DNA of 64,000 nucleotides, taken from assembly GCA_900318335.1 (NCBI GenBank), contig ONKF01000025.1:1-64000 (forward strand), read 5' to 3'. Shown piece after piece: positions 10,631 through 19,926 of the stretch. The notes below the pieces were generated by a model. The model saw only the letters and a program-made list of their open reading frames with translations. It had not been told where the DNA came from and ran no database searches. The position numbers were made by a program, and so were the translations under genes. This stretch comes from an uncultured Prevotellaceae bacterium. Lineage in GTDB: Bacteria; Bacteroidota; Bacteroidia; Bacteroidales; Muribaculaceae. Every line of letters starts with the position of its first letter. The first letter of the stretch is position 1.

Positions 10631-11116
10631 ATGAGGTATTACCTGAATATAGGTAGCAATATAGGCGACCGGCGCGATAATCTCTATCGCGCCGTCGTTG
10701 CTCTTGCCCGTGGCACCAACGGAGCAGCCGTGTCGACTATCGTTGAGAGCGAGCCCTGGGGATTTGAGAGTGACAACCGCTTCTTGAATTTAGGCCTCAG
10801 TATCGACTCCGATTATTCACCTCACGATATGCTGGATCACTTGCATATTATTGAACGTCAGCTGGGTAGCGAGGCCCATCGTGATGCGTCTGGTAATTAT
10901 GTTGACCGCCTGGTGGACATTGACATCGTGGCCATCGACGACATGGTCATCGACACACCCGAGCTGATCGTGCCCCATCCTCGCATGGACCAGCGGGAAT
11001 TCTTCCTCTTGCCCATGATGGAACTGGCTCCCCGATGGAAACACCCCGTTACGGGACTCACCGCTGCCCAAATGCTGCAAGAGTTAAGGTCGAGTCAGGC
11101 AGAAACAGCCGATTGA
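10631..11116 (+). CDS. folK: HPPK, 2-amino-4-hydroxy-6-hydroxymethyldihydropteridine diphosphokinase
   Basis: FolK transfers pyrophosphate from ATP to 6-hydroxymethyl-dihydropterin in folate synthesis. The 161-residue protein has the typical start YLNIGSNIGDRRDNL, the central NLGLSIDSDYSPHDMLDHL region and the signature VDIDIVAIDDMVIDTPELIVPHPRMDQREFFL with the catalytic Asp pair. Only 5 bp separate it from infB, so it is probably translated from the same message. Confidence 0.94.
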   Translation: MRYYLNIGSNIGDRRDNLYRAVVALARGTNGAAVSTIVESEPWGFESDNRFLNLGLSIDSDYSPHDMLDHLHIIERQLGSEAHRDASGNYVDRLVDIDIVAIDDMVIDTPELIVPHPRMDQREFFLLPMMELAPRWKHPVTGLTAAQMLQELRSSQAETAD

Positions 11117-11219
11117 CCATCATTCTGAACCAGTAAGACATTGTTGCTGTCAAATTGTGCAAAACGCACGTTTGGAAGCAATTTTTGTTAAAATAGGGCT
11201 TGGTTTCATGAAAATGGAT

Positions 11220-11227
11220 TATATTTG
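11220..11227 (+). promoter_or_regulatory. -7 box for the LRR/dockerin gene
   Basis: TATATTTG matches TAnnTTTG and lies 31 bp before the ATG at 11258. A weak TTG at 11200-11202 may be the -33 element but the spacing is short. Confidence 0.5.
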
Positions 11228-11257
11228 CATGTTTAACACTTGACATTAATTCAGGCT

Positions 11258-13222
11258 ATGACAAGGAAATTCATATTTATAGCATTAACTATCCTGGCAG
11301 CGCTTCAAGTGCAGGCACTCGAGGTGGTGAATACCGCTGGGCACCTGAGCGAAAAGGTGAAAAACCACGATATCGCCGACTTGATTGTGAGCGGGACAAT
11401 GGATGCCAATGATTTCTATTTCATTGTTGAGAAACTTACCCGGTTGAAGACCATAGACATTTCACAGGCCAATGTTCTTGCCTGCCAAACGGGCAAGATG
11501 CACTATTGGGTCCGTAATTTTGCGGCTGGTGTGTTGCCTGCGGGCGCATTTGCCGACATGAACTTGACGAGCGTGAAACTTCCGTCGGCTCTCACTGCCA
11601 TCGGTGACGGTGCTTTTGCCGGATGCGACAAGTTGACCTCTATCACTTGGCCTGCTTCGCTGCAGACGATAGGTGATTATGCCTTTGCGGGCTGCTCTGC
11701 TCTCAAGGTTGTCACGTTGCCAGCCAGTGTGGCATCAGTGGGTGATGGCGCCTTCATGCGCTGCACGTCGCTCACCAGCCTGACAGTCGCTTCGCCTAGC
11801 CAGTTGCGTCACCTCGGTAATGCCGCCATGATGGACTGCTCGTCGCTCACGTCGATCAATTTGGGCTCTAGTGTGCAGGAAATCGGTGAACGCGCCTTTG
11901 CCGGCACGTCCATCAACAGATTGAACCTGAGTGGCAGCACCAGTCTCACTACGGTGGGCAAGTGGGCGATGGTCCAGACTCCCGTGCGTGAGGCCCACCT
12001 TCCTTCAAGCTTGACCCAACTTGGTGACGGCGCTTTCCTCTACGATGCCAACCTCACCACGGTGGAGTTGGGCAACAATGTGTCCCAGTTGAACAACTAT
12101 TTGTTTGCAGGCACGGGCCTGAATGGAGCTCTCGACTTGACGGGTGTGAGCTCAATCGGCGACTATGTGTTGTATAACGTGACTGGAATGTCGGTTGTGG
12201 AGCTGCCCGCCACCGTGACATGGATTGGTTCTTATGCTATGGCTGGCATGACGGGCATGACGTCAATGATCAGTAATGCGGTCGATGTTCCTTCCCTCGG
12301 TGAGAATGTGTGGGCTGGCGTGGACCAGAAGAATATCCCCTTGACGGTGCCCAAATCCTCGATCGGGGCTTATAAGGCTGCCGCCCAGTGGCAAGAGTTC
12401 AAGTTGGCCAACACCTGGCTCAAGGGTGACGTGAACAATGATGGCGAGGTCAATATTGCCGATATTAACGCTCTGGTTGATATTATCCTCGGTAGTGTTG
12501 TTGATGGCGACACCATGTTGCGTGCCGATGTCAATGAGGATGGCGAGGTGAATATCGCCGACGTGAACGCCCTGGTTAACATCATCATGAACCCGAGTTT
12601 GTTGATGTCGATGAGGATCGATACCGATGACCTGCTGCACCTCGACGACGTGGCGATACAGCCTGGCGAGGAACGCACCGTGGACATCAGGCTGGATAAT
12701 GCCGAGGGCTACAGCGCTCTGCAATGCGACATCACACTGCCGCAGGGATTGTCGCTGGTCGGTGTCAAGTGTGGCAAGGATCAGTTGCTCAAGAGTGATG
12801 GCATGGACGACATGACCTCGCGTGTGGTTCTCTACTCGATGGACAGGCAGCGCTTTGACGGTGATTGTGTGATCACCATTACCGTTCATGCCGATGCCGC
12901 GCTCTCGACCGAGGGTGAGATTCAACTTACTCATGTCGTGCTTGCCGACGAGGACAACGTGGGCTGGCATGCCGCCAACTACAGCGCACTCGTGACCAAC
13001 AGCACCGGCGTCGAGGACTTGACCGCCAATGCCGACCGCCTGTGGGTTGAGGGCCGCACCCTGTGCATCGAGACCCGCAACCACGGCAACGCCCTGGTGG
13101 CCTCCATCAACGGCAGCGCCCGCAGCATCACGGTGGAGCAAGGCGTTAACCGCTATGAGTTGGAGCCTGGCTTCTATGTGGTGACCGTTAACGGCAAGAG
13201 CCACAAAATCGCTATTAAATAA
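11258..13222 (+). CDS. Secreted BspA-type leucine-rich-repeat protein with dockerin, cohesin-like and T9SS-like sorting domains
   Basis: A 654-residue exported protein with a signal peptide (residues 1-21, ending LQVQA). Residues of about 60-370 are LRR_5/BspA-like repeats with the recurring pattern [17 protein letters not shown] type I dockerin follows at about 388-443, with two calcium-loop copies ([17 protein letters not shown] and [17 protein letters not shown]). Then comes a beta-domain of cohesin-like appearance ([19 protein letters not shown]) and a C-terminal block ending [15 protein letters not shown], which resembles a T9SS type A sorting domain. I chose the ATG at 11258 over an upstream in-frame TTG at 11240. 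A role in surface adhesion is inferred. It has its own promoter and precedes trmB by 31 bp. Confidence 0.85.
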   Translation: MTRKFIFIALTILAALQVQALEVVNTAGHLSEKVKNHDIADLIVSGTMDANDFYFIVEKLTRLKTIDISQANVLACQTGKMHYWVRNFAAGVLPAGAFADMNLTSVKLPSALTAIGDGAFAGCDKLTSITWPASLQTIGDYAFAGCSALKVVTLPASVASVGDGAFMRCTSLTSLTVASPSQLRHLGNAAMMDCSSLTSINLGSSVQEIGERAFAGTSINRLNLSGSTSLTTVGKWAMVQTPVREAHLPSSLTQLGDGAFLYDANLTTVELGNNVSQLNNYLFAGTGLNGALDLTGVSSIGDYVLYNVTGMSVVELPATVTWIGSYAMAGMTGMTSMISNAVDVPSLGENVWAGVDQKNIPLTVPKSSIGAYKAAAQWQEFKLANTWLKGDVNNDGEVNIADINALVDIILGSVVDGDTMLRADVNEDGEVNIADVNALVNIIMNPSLLMSMRIDTDDLLHLDDVAIQPGEERTVDIRLDNAEGYSALQCDITLPQGLSLVGVKCGKDQLLKSDGMDDMTSRVVLYSMDRQRFDGDCVITITVHADAALSTEGEIQLTHVVLADEDNVGWHAANYSALVTNSTGVEDLTANADRLWVEGRTLCIETRNHGNALVASINGSARSITVEQGVNRYELEPGFYVVTVNGKSHKIAIK

Positions 13223-13253
13223 CCCAATCAATATTAAGACAATAACTGAGAGA

Positions 13254-14036
13254 ATGGGCAAGAACAAACTCAAGAAATTTGCTGACATGGAGCGCATGGA
13301 GTGCGTCTTCCAGTTTCCCTTTGCGGTAGTTACTCAGGAGGGGGGCTGCCCCATGCGTGGCAAGTGGAATGAGCAATACTTCAAGAATGACAATCCCATC
13401 GTGCTGGAGTTAGGCTGCGGCAAGGGGGAATATGCCGTGGGACTCGCTCAGCGCTTCCCGGGCAAGAATTACATCGGCGTGGACATCAAGGGTGCCCGCA
13501 TGTGGACTGGAGCAAAACTGGCTACCGAACTCGACCTGCCTAATGTGGCCTTCCTGCGCACCAGCATCGAGCTGATTGACCGCATGTTTGCCCCCGACGA
13601 GGTGTCCGAGATATGGATTACCTTCCCCGACCCGCAGATGAAGAAAGTCAACAAGCGCTTGACATCGACACGCTTCCTAGACAATTACCGCAATATCCTG
13701 TGCGACGGCGGCATCGTCCACCTGAAGACCGATAGCCCCTTCCTCTATACTTATACTCACGCCCTCGTCGAGGAGAATCACCTGCCCGTCGAGGCCGATA
13801 CCGATGACCTGTATGCCAGCGGCCTGGCCAATGACATCCTGGACATCAAGACCCACTATGAGATGCAGTGGCTGCAGCGTGGCTTGACCATCAAGTACAT
13901 CCGCTTTGCCCTGCCTCATGGTGTGCAACTCATTGAGCCCGATATCGAGATTGAGCCCGACACCTATCGCAGTTACAACCGCGGCTACATCCAGATGCCC
14001 CAGCTCATGCCCGATTCCTCCGAGAACAAACATTAA
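13254..14036 (+). CDS. trmB: tRNA (guanine-N7-)-methyltransferase TrmB
   Basis: TrmB methylates G46 in the variable loop of tRNA using SAM. The 260-residue protein contains the Rossmann SAM-binding start [20 protein letters not shown], the acidic strand [10 protein letters not shown] and the family signature [20 protein letters not shown]. The length is slightly above the E. coli enzyme because of N- and C-terminal extensions usual in Bacteroidales. It is followed after 28 bp by mrp; the spacer contains short repeats of the word TAAACTC. Confidence 0.94.
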   Translation: MGKNKLKKFADMERMECVFQFPFAVVTQEGGCPMRGKWNEQYFKNDNPIVLELGCGKGEYAVGLAQRFPGKNYIGVDIKGARMWTGAKLATELDLPNVAFLRTSIELIDRMFAPDEVSEIWITFPDPQMKKVNKRLTSTRFLDNYRNILCDGGIVHLKTDSPFLYTYTHALVEENHLPVEADTDDLYASGLANDILDIKTHYEMQWLQRGLTIKYIRFALPHGVQLIEPDIEIEPDTYRSYNRGYIQMPQLMPDSSENKH

Positions 14037-14064
14037 ACTTTAAACTCTAAACTCTAAACAAAAA

Positions 14065-15168
14065 ATGACTATTTATCCAAATCTGGTACTGGATGCCCTG
14101 CGCACTGTCCGTTATCCCGGCACGGGAAAGGACATCGTGGAAATGGGCATGGTGAATGACGACATACGCATCGACGGCAACCGCGTGAGCTTCTCATTGA
14201 CGTTTGAGAAACCCACCGACCCCTTCATGAAGAGCGTGGTGAAGGCTGCCGAGGCCGCTATCATCGCCCACGTGGGCAGTGAGGTGGACATCAAGGGTAA
14301 TATCGGGGTCAAGACCGCTCAGGACAATCCCGTGCGCAAGATAGAAAGGCCGTTGCCCGGCGTGAAGAACATCATCGCCGTGAGCTCCGGCAAGGGCGGT
14401 GTGGGCAAATCGACCATTGCCTGCAACCTTGCTGTGGCACTTGCCATGCAGGGTTACCGCGTCGGCTTGTTGGATGCCGACATCTTCGGTCCCTCGATGC
14501 CCAAGATGTTTGGTGCCGAGGACGAGCAGCTCTATATGCACGAGGTAGATGGCAAGAACATGATTATCCCCCTGGAGAAGTATGGCGTGAAGATGCTCTC
14601 TTTGGGCTTCCTGGTGGACAAGGAGAAGGCTATCCTGTGGCGCGGTGCCATGGCCAGCAATGCCTTGCGCCAGCTCATCAATGAGGCCGATTGGGGCGAA
14701 CTGGACTACTTTGTCATCGACTTGCCCCCTGGCACGAGCGACATCCACTTGACGCTGGTACAGACGCTCGCCATCACGGGTGCCATCGTGGTCACCACGC
14801 CCCAACAGGTGGCGCTGGCCGACGCGCGCAAGGGCATCAGCATGTTCATGGGTGAGCATGTGGGAGTTCCCGTGTTGGGTATTGTGGAGAATATGTCATG
14901 GTTCACGCCAGCCGCCCACCCCGACGAGCAGTACTTCATCTTTGGCCGCGACGGTGGCAAGCAGCTGGCCGAGGCCTTAGGTGTTGAGCTCCTTGGCCAG
15001 ATTCCTCTGGTGGCTGGCATCTGCAAGGGCAGTGACGACGGTATGCCCGTGGTGCGTGCCAATGACGTGAGCGGTGCTGCTTTCAAGCAGCTTGCTACCC
15101 GTGTGATGGATGCCATTGACCGCCGCAACGCGACACTGCCTCCAACCGAGGTCGTGCAAACGCATTAA
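14065..15168 (+). CDS. mrp: Mrp/ApbC-type iron-sulfur carrier P-loop ATPase
   Basis: Mrp proteins bind and transfer Fe-S clusters in the cytoplasm. This 367-residue protein has an N-terminal MIP18/DUF59 domain (1-85) and a ParA/MinD-type P-loop domain with the deviant Walker A SSGKGGVGKST (near residues 110-120), LLDADIFGPSMPKMFG and VIDLPPGTSD. The CxxC pair of enterobacterial ApbC is absent: the equivalent site reads ENMSWFTPAAHPDEQYFIFG. I believe this is normal in Bacteroidetes homologues, so cluster binding must use other ligands or differ. Confidence 0.92.
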   Translation: MTIYPNLVLDALRTVRYPGTGKDIVEMGMVNDDIRIDGNRVSFSLTFEKPTDPFMKSVVKAAEAAIIAHVGSEVDIKGNIGVKTAQDNPVRKIERPLPGVKNIIAVSSGKGGVGKSTIACNLAVALAMQGYRVGLLDADIFGPSMPKMFGAEDEQLYMHEVDGKNMIIPLEKYGVKMLSLGFLVDKEKAILWRGAMASNALRQLINEADWGELDYFVIDLPPGTSDIHLTLVQTLAITGAIVVTTPQQVALADARKGISMFMGEHVGVPVLGIVENMSWFTPAAHPDEQYFIFGRDGGKQLAEALGVELLGQIPLVAGICKGSDDGMPVVRANDVSGAAFKQLATRVMDAIDRRNATLPPTEVVQTH

Positions 15169-15220
15169 CGAATTCGTCTGGTTTTTCCAGAATATATAAA
15201 CATCATTAAATCTGTCGATT

Positions 15221-16018
15221 ATGAAAAAGATTATCGCAATGCTGGCAGTAGCGGCTATGCTGCTCACCAGTTGTGGTTCGGTACCCATCACGGGCCGCAA
15301 ACAGTTGAATCTCGTCAGTGACCAAGAGGTGCTGGCGGCTAGTCTTCAGCAGTATTCCAGTTTCATGCAGACGGCCACCATCTCGACCCAGAAGGCCAAG
15401 AGTGCCCAGGTGACCCGCGTCGGCCAGCGCATTGCTGCTGCCACCGAGGCCTACCTCAGGAGCAATGGCCTGGAGAGCGAGTTGCAGAACTTCGCTTGGG
15501 AATTCAACCTGGTCAAGAGCGACGATGTGAATGCCTGGTGTATGCCTGGCGGCAAGATTGTCGTCTATGAGGGCATCATGAATCTTGTGGGCAGTGATGA
15601 CGAGTTGGCTGTGGTGATTGGTCACGAGGTGGCCCATGCTGTCGCCAAGCACAGCAATGAGCGCATGAGCCAGCAGATTCTCGCTGAATATGGCGCCAAC
15701 GCCGTCGGTATCCTCACCAGCGGCAAGAGTATCGCCACCCAGCAGATTGCCCAGCAGGTTTATGGCCTGGGTGCTCAGTATGGTGTGATGCAGCCGTTCT
15801 CACGCAAACATGAGAGCGAGGCCGACAAGATGGGTCTGGTGCTGATGACCATTGCTGGTTATAATCCCGATACCGCTGTCACATTCTGGCAGAAGATGGC
15901 AGCCAGCACGTCGCAGGAGCCCCCCGAATTCATGAGCTCGCACCCGAGCCATGCGACCCGCATCTCTGATATCCTGAAGTGGCTTCCCGAGGTCAAGAAA
16001 CAGTACGGCGGAAAGTAA
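15221..16018 (+). CDS. M48 family metallopeptidase, lipoprotein
   Basis: A 265-residue zinc protease with a lipoprotein signal (lipobox LTSC, residues about 14-18), so probably periplasmic and membrane-anchored like the BepA/LoiP group. The zinc motif is GHEVAHAVAKH and the third ligand lies in ESEADKMG. The N-terminal PITGRKQLNLVSDQEV and the C-terminal SSHPSHATRI are typical of the family. It likely clears misfolded envelope proteins (inference). The next gene begins 3 bp after the stop. Confidence 0.9.
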   Translation: MKKIIAMLAVAAMLLTSCGSVPITGRKQLNLVSDQEVLAASLQQYSSFMQTATISTQKAKSAQVTRVGQRIAAATEAYLRSNGLESELQNFAWEFNLVKSDDVNAWCMPGGKIVVYEGIMNLVGSDDELAVVIGHEVAHAVAKHSNERMSQQILAEYGANAVGILTSGKSIATQQIAQQVYGLGAQYGVMQPFSRKHESEADKMGLVLMTIAGYNPDTAVTFWQKMAASTSQEPPEFMSSHPSHATRISDILKWLPEVKKQYGGK

Positions 16019-16021
16019 GAA

Positions 16022-16663
16022 ATGAGGCGCTTCTTCAGCTTTGTCGCTTTGTCATTGGCTTTGTTGCCCATGACAGGTGTCGCACGCACCATCGGTGACT
16101 TGTTCGCGAGTGAGCCGGGAAACATCTTCCCACTGCTCACCCGCACTAACCGCTTGGACATGATAGACTACTTCAATAGCGGTCAGCAGGTCGCTGTGCC
16201 CAACAATCTGGCGGGAGAGAGCCGCCTTCTCGAGATGGATAGCGTCTATCTCAAGGTGCAGACCAGCGGCAACCGCGAGGTGGAGATGCGATTGAGAACA
16301 GCCGGCAAGGACACGGTCATCACCGTTATCGAGACGGTGATGACTCCTGTGCCCGATAGCCGCCTGACCCAGTGGAATAGTCATTGGCAGCGTTACACGA
16401 GTGACCGCCTGTTCTCGATGCCCGGCATCGATGACTTCATCGTCAGGAAGATGCCCTTTGAGCTGAGGGCCGACTTGGGGGATGAGATGATTTTCCCGCT
16501 CATTCGTCTCACTTTCAAGGGGGATGAACATGATACCATCGAGGCAACCCATGGACTGGAGCAGTTCCTTGCCCCCGATGTGTACAAGTGCTTTGCTTCC
16601 TATCTCAAGCCATCGATTAGTTACCGATTCAATGGCCTTAAAATCAAGCCGGTCAAGAAGTAA
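16022..16663 (+). CDS. DUF3256 family secreted protein
   Basis: A 213-residue protein with a signal peptide (residues 1-21, ending GVA). The remainder reads as the DUF3256 family found in Bacteroidales: IGDLFASEPGNIFPLLTRTN, DMIDYFNSG and the C-terminal SYLKPSISYRFNGLKIKPVKK. No enzyme motif is visible and the function is unknown. It is 3 bp after the M48 protease gene and 2 bp before xseA, so the three are translated from one message. Confidence 0.8.
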   Translation: MRRFFSFVALSLALLPMTGVARTIGDLFASEPGNIFPLLTRTNRLDMIDYFNSGQQVAVPNNLAGESRLLEMDSVYLKVQTSGNREVEMRLRTAGKDTVITVIETVMTPVPDSRLTQWNSHWQRYTSDRLFSMPGIDDFIVRKMPFELRADLGDEMIFPLIRLTFKGDEHDTIEATHGLEQFLAPDVYKCFASYLKPSISYRFNGLKIKPVKK

Positions 16664-16665
16664 CC

Positions 16666-17994
16666 ATGCAGCAGCCTTCACTTTTCCCTTCCAAGCCTCA
16701 GGGCATGACGTTGAGTGAGTTTAACGCGCGCATCGAGGATCACCTCAATGGCGTGGCATCCCTGCACAACCAGTGGGTGATTGCCGAGACCAGCGACTTG
16801 CGCCTGAACCGTAGTGGACATTGCTACACCGAACTCATCGAGAAGGACGCCAAGGGCGAAACCGTGGCCAAAATCGGTGCGGTGATGTGGGCGGGAACCT
16901 ATAGGCAACTGTATCATATATTCCTGCAATCCACTGGCCAGGTTTTGTCCACCGGAATGAAGGTGCTGGTCAACGTGACAGTGTCGTTCCATCGCCTGTA
17001 TGGCATGAAGGTGGTCATCAACGACATCGACCCGAGCTACACCTTGGGCGACATGGAGCGCCAGCGTCAGGAAATCCTTGATAGGCTCAAGGCCGAAGGC
17101 ATTATCGACCTGAACAAGCAACAGCCCTGGCCCAATATGCCGCCGCAGCGCATCGCCATCGTGTCGGCACCGGGGGCGGCAGGCTATGGCGACTTCATGA
17201 ACCAGCTGCAGGGCAATTCCTATGGCCTGCAGTTCTATACCTGCCTGTTCAGCGCTGTCATGCAGGGAGCGCAGACCGTCCCTACTGTCAAGGCCGCCCT
17301 GGACCGCATCAACAGCAACATCGATAAGTTTGACTGTGTGGTCATTATCCGTGGCGGTGGTGCGACATCCGAACTCAACTCGTTTGACAACTACGATTTG
17401 GCCTCTTACGTGGCCAATTTCCCCCTGCCCGTCATTGTGGGTATCGGTCATGAGCGTGACGTGACAGTGCTCGATTATGTGGCGGCCATTCGGGTCAAAA
17501 CGCCCACTGCCGCTGCCGAGTGGCTCATCAAGTGTGGCACCAATGCGTTGGCCCGCCTCGACGAGTTGCAAGAGACCGTTGCCAGTGCCGTCCGTGACAC
17601 GGTTGCCGCTGCCAGGGAACATCTGGCCTATTACACCAGCCTCATTCCCGCTGTCGCCCGAGGTATCATCGATACCAACCGCATCAGGCTTGATAACCAT
17701 GCCAGGAACATCCCCTTTGCCGCCAATAACCTCTTGGCCAATCAGCGCACCCATTTGCAGCGCATGGTGGAGCGCATGGGCGATTCCGTGGCACGTGCCA
17801 TGCAACGCGAGCAACAACGTCTCCAGGCCCTTGATGACAAGGCAGTGTTGCTCTCGCCCCAGAATACCCTGCGCCGCGGCTATTCGCTCGTTAGGGTGGG
17901 GGACAAGTGCGTCACTGCTGCCAGCCAGTTGCAGCCTGGCGACAATATAACCGTCCAGTTTGCCGAAGGCAGTGCCGATGCTACTGTACATTAA
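16666..17994 (+). CDS. xseA: Exodeoxyribonuclease VII large subunit
   Basis: XseA is the catalytic subunit of ExoVII, which degrades single-stranded DNA from both ends. The 442-residue protein has an N-terminal OB-fold (about 20-115), the catalytic core with IAIVSAPGAAGYGDFMNQL, the VVIIRGGGATSELNSFDNYD block and GHERDVTVLDYVA followed by TPTAAAEWLI. A helical coiled region and the C-terminal NTLRRGYSLVRVG complete it. The small subunit is encoded 110 bp downstream. Confidence 0.95.
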   Translation: MQQPSLFPSKPQGMTLSEFNARIEDHLNGVASLHNQWVIAETSDLRLNRSGHCYTELIEKDAKGETVAKIGAVMWAGTYRQLYHIFLQSTGQVLSTGMKVLVNVTVSFHRLYGMKVVINDIDPSYTLGDMERQRQEILDRLKAEGIIDLNKQQPWPNMPPQRIAIVSAPGAAGYGDFMNQLQGNSYGLQFYTCLFSAVMQGAQTVPTVKAALDRINSNIDKFDCVVIIRGGGATSELNSFDNYDLASYVANFPLPVIVGIGHERDVTVLDYVAAIRVKTPTAAAEWLIKCGTNALARLDELQETVASAVRDTVAAAREHLAYYTSLIPAVARGIIDTNRIRLDNHARNIPFAANNLLANQRTHLQRMVERMGDSVARAMQREQQRLQALDDKAVLLSPQNTLRRGYSLVRVGDKCVTAASQLQPGDNITVQFAEGSADATVH

Positions 17995-18104
17995 GTCGCT
18001 TTTTTATAAGAGCGCGGATGCAATTCGTGTAATTAGGAGAAATAAATAAGAATGCGGATGCAAAAAAATTAGTTTAATTCGTGAAATTTGTAGTTTAAAA
18101 GAAA

Positions 18105-18314
18105 ATGGAATCAAACAACGAAATGACATACACCCAAGCCGTGACCGAACTCGAGCAGCTTGTCCAGAAGATGCAGGACCCCCAGTGCAGCATCGACAAC
18201 CTCACTGCCTATACCAAGCGCAGCAAGGAACTCCTTGACATCTGCCGCAAGAAACTCACCGCAGCCGACGAGCAGCTCAAGCAGATCCTCGCCGACATCC
18301 AGCAGCAGGGGTAA
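18105..18314 (+). CDS. xseB: Exodeoxyribonuclease VII small subunit
   Basis: XseB forms the helical legs that hold the ExoVII complex together. The 69-residue protein matches the family in size and pattern: YTQAVTELEQLVQKMQDPQC, then the Leu-rich second helix ELLDICRKKLTAADEQLKQI. The gap to xseA (17995-18104) is AT-rich and has two copies of the short word GCGGATGCAA. Confidence 0.9.
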   Translation: MESNNEMTYTQAVTELEQLVQKMQDPQCSIDNLTAYTKRSKELLDICRKKLTAADEQLKQILADIQQQG

Positions 18315-18403
18315 TCATTTTTTAGTCAACTGGTTATCAGGCAAATAAGTAGCTCCATCAAAAACTATTATCTATTAACTGATAACTATTAACTAAAAAT
18401 TAT

Positions 18404-18411
18404 TACCTTTG
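18404..18411 (+). promoter_or_regulatory. -7 box for tRNA-Leu
   Basis: TACCTTTG matches TAnnTTTG and lies 25 bp before the mature 5' end of the tRNA. Confidence 0.55.
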
Positions 18412-18436
18412 CACCCGCAAACCGCAACGATAGCCC

Positions 18437-18518
18437 GCGCCTGTGGCGAAATTGGTAGACGCGCCAGACTTAGGATCTGGTAACTCCGGTTGTGTAGGTT
18501 CGAGTCCTATCAGGCGCA
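18437..18518 (+). tRNA. tRNA-Leu (anticodon UAG)
   Basis: The acceptor stem pairs GCGCCTG (18437-18443) with CAGGCGC (18511-18517), with discriminator A. The anticodon stem CCAGA/TCTGG carries loop CTTAGGA, giving anticodon UAG for CUN leucine codons. A T-arm with GGTTCGAGTCC and a long variable arm, as expected for a class II tRNA, are present. The CCA end is not encoded. Confidence 0.96.
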
Positions 18519-18527
18519 CAGGAATAC

Positions 18528-18558
18528 AAAAACCCGCTGGATTCCAGCGGATTTTTGT
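18528..18558 (+). terminator. Rho-independent terminator after tRNA-Leu
   Basis: CCGCTGG and CCAGCGG pair across a three-base loop and are followed by ATTTTTGT. The A tract before the stem means it could also stop minus-strand transcription, although the minus-strand DUF58 gene ends about 40 bp to the right. Confidence 0.8.
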
Positions 18559-18591
18559 ATGAACTATAGGTCGGTTTTATGATATCGTAAT

Positions 18592-19902
18592 TTAAAACAT
18601 TTGGCGGGACTTCATTTCGAGGTATCTGTTGATGATATTGACAGATAGGTTTTGTGGCGAGGTAAGCAGGCTGTTGATGCCATATTGGCGTAGGGTGTTG
18701 ATGATGAGCGTCTGCTCGTTGTCGATTTTGGCGGCAATGGAGTGCTCGTAATAATCCTTGGTGCTGTGTGGCTGCTGGCTGATGAAATCCCGGCGCTCTT
18801 CATCGATGAAAAAGACGACAACCAGTCGGTGGCGGCTATTGAGCTGCCTCAGGTAAGGTAGCTGCCGGAGCATGCTATTGTAATCAAAGAAGTTGGTGTA
18901 CAGTATCAATAGACTTCTTTGTCCGGCCAAATGGTTGACGTTGGCCACTAATGTCGAATAGTCGCTCTCGGCAAAGTCGGTGGTCTGGTGGTAAAGGCAT
19001 TCAAGAATGTCGTTCATCTGTGCCGGACCGCGATCTGGCTTGACGAAGTCGCTGAACTTGTCCGCAAAGGTAATGATGCCCGCTTTATCGTCCCTATGCA
19101 GGGCTACATAAGAGAGTACCAGCGCCGCGTTGATGGCATAGTCGAGGATGGTCATTCCCGCAAATGCTTGCTGCATGATGCGTCCCTTGTCAATGACGTT
19201 GATGATCTGTTGGGAACGCTCATCGGTGTACACGTTGACCATGAGATGGTGTGTCCTCGCACTGGCTTTCCAGTTGATATGGCGGTAGTCGTCACCCTGC
19301 ACGTAGGATTTGATTTGCTCAAACTCGGTGTTGTTTCCCACGCGCCTGATGCGCTTGATGCCCATATCGGTCAAGTTGTTGCTTATGGCCAGGAATTCAT
19401 ACTTGTTGAGCATCAAGTAGCTGGGATAAACAGCCACATCGGTGGGCTCGCCGTTGCTGAAGCGCCGCTGCACGAGGCCGATGGGGGATGTGACAAACGT
19501 GCGTATATATCCAAACCCATACACTCCCCGCTTGGTGGGCCGCAGGGTGTAGTCCAACGTCCCGCTCTCGCCAGCCTTCAAGCGCAACGGGAAGTTCACG
19601 TCACGGCGCTGGAAGATGTGCGGGATTTCATCTATGATATTCAGTTTGACAGCGAAGGGGTAGTTGTTTTCCACCTCTATGCTCACCGGGTTTTCGTCGC
19701 CATTGGAAAAACGCGAGCTGCAGTTTCGGGTTGCCGTGATGCCACGACGCGTCCACAGCAGGGCAATGTCGACCAATAGCATCAAGGCAAACACCGCCAG
19801 CAACGTGGCACCCACGTAGAACAGCGGTGGCCACAATTGTCCCAATGCCAGGACAACGATTACCACCATTGCAGTATAGTAGAAACGAATGGGCAGAAAC
19901 AT
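18592..19902 (-). CDS. DUF58 domain-containing membrane protein
   Basis: A 436-residue protein with two membrane segments near the N-terminus (about 8-48), an immunoglobulin-like part (about 65-170) and the DUF58 core. The signature is TEFEQIKSYVQGDDYRHINWKASART, after which a von Willebrand A-like fold follows (IINVIDKGRIM, LLILYTNFFDY). DUF58 proteins are usually coupled to MoxR AAA ATPases and may act in envelope processes. MoxR is encoded immediately upstream (24 bp), and this is the last gene of a six-gene minus-strand cluster. Confidence 0.9.
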   Translation of the reverse strand: MFLPIRFYYTAMVVIVVLALGQLWPPLFYVGATLLAVFALMLLVDIALLWTRRGITATRNCSSRFSNGDENPVSIEVENNYPFAVKLNIIDEIPHIFQRRDVNFPLRLKAGESGTLDYTLRPTKRGVYGFGYIRTFVTSPIGLVQRRFSNGEPTDVAVYPSYLMLNKYEFLAISNNLTDMGIKRIRRVGNNTEFEQIKSYVQGDDYRHINWKASARTHHLMVNVYTDERSQQIINVIDKGRIMQQAFAGMTILDYAINAALVLSYVALHRDDKAGIITFADKFSDFVKPDRGPAQMNDILECLYHQTTDFAESDYSTLVANVNHLAGQRSLLILYTNFFDYNSMLRQLPYLRQLNSRHRLVVVFFIDEERRDFISQQPHSTKDYYEHSIAAKIDNEQTLIINTLRQYGINSLLTSPQNLSVNIINRYLEMKSRQMF

Positions 19903-19926
19903 AGCAGTGGCCGATTAATTAATGCA

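Noticed and set aside
12370..12687. Minus-strand 105-aa and 344-aa ORFs opposite the dockerin region
   Set aside because: Antisense to repeated dockerin codons; no independent support.
16678..17991. 437-aa ORF opposite xseA
   Set aside because: It is a by-product of GC-rich third codon positions; the xseA product carries all family motifs.
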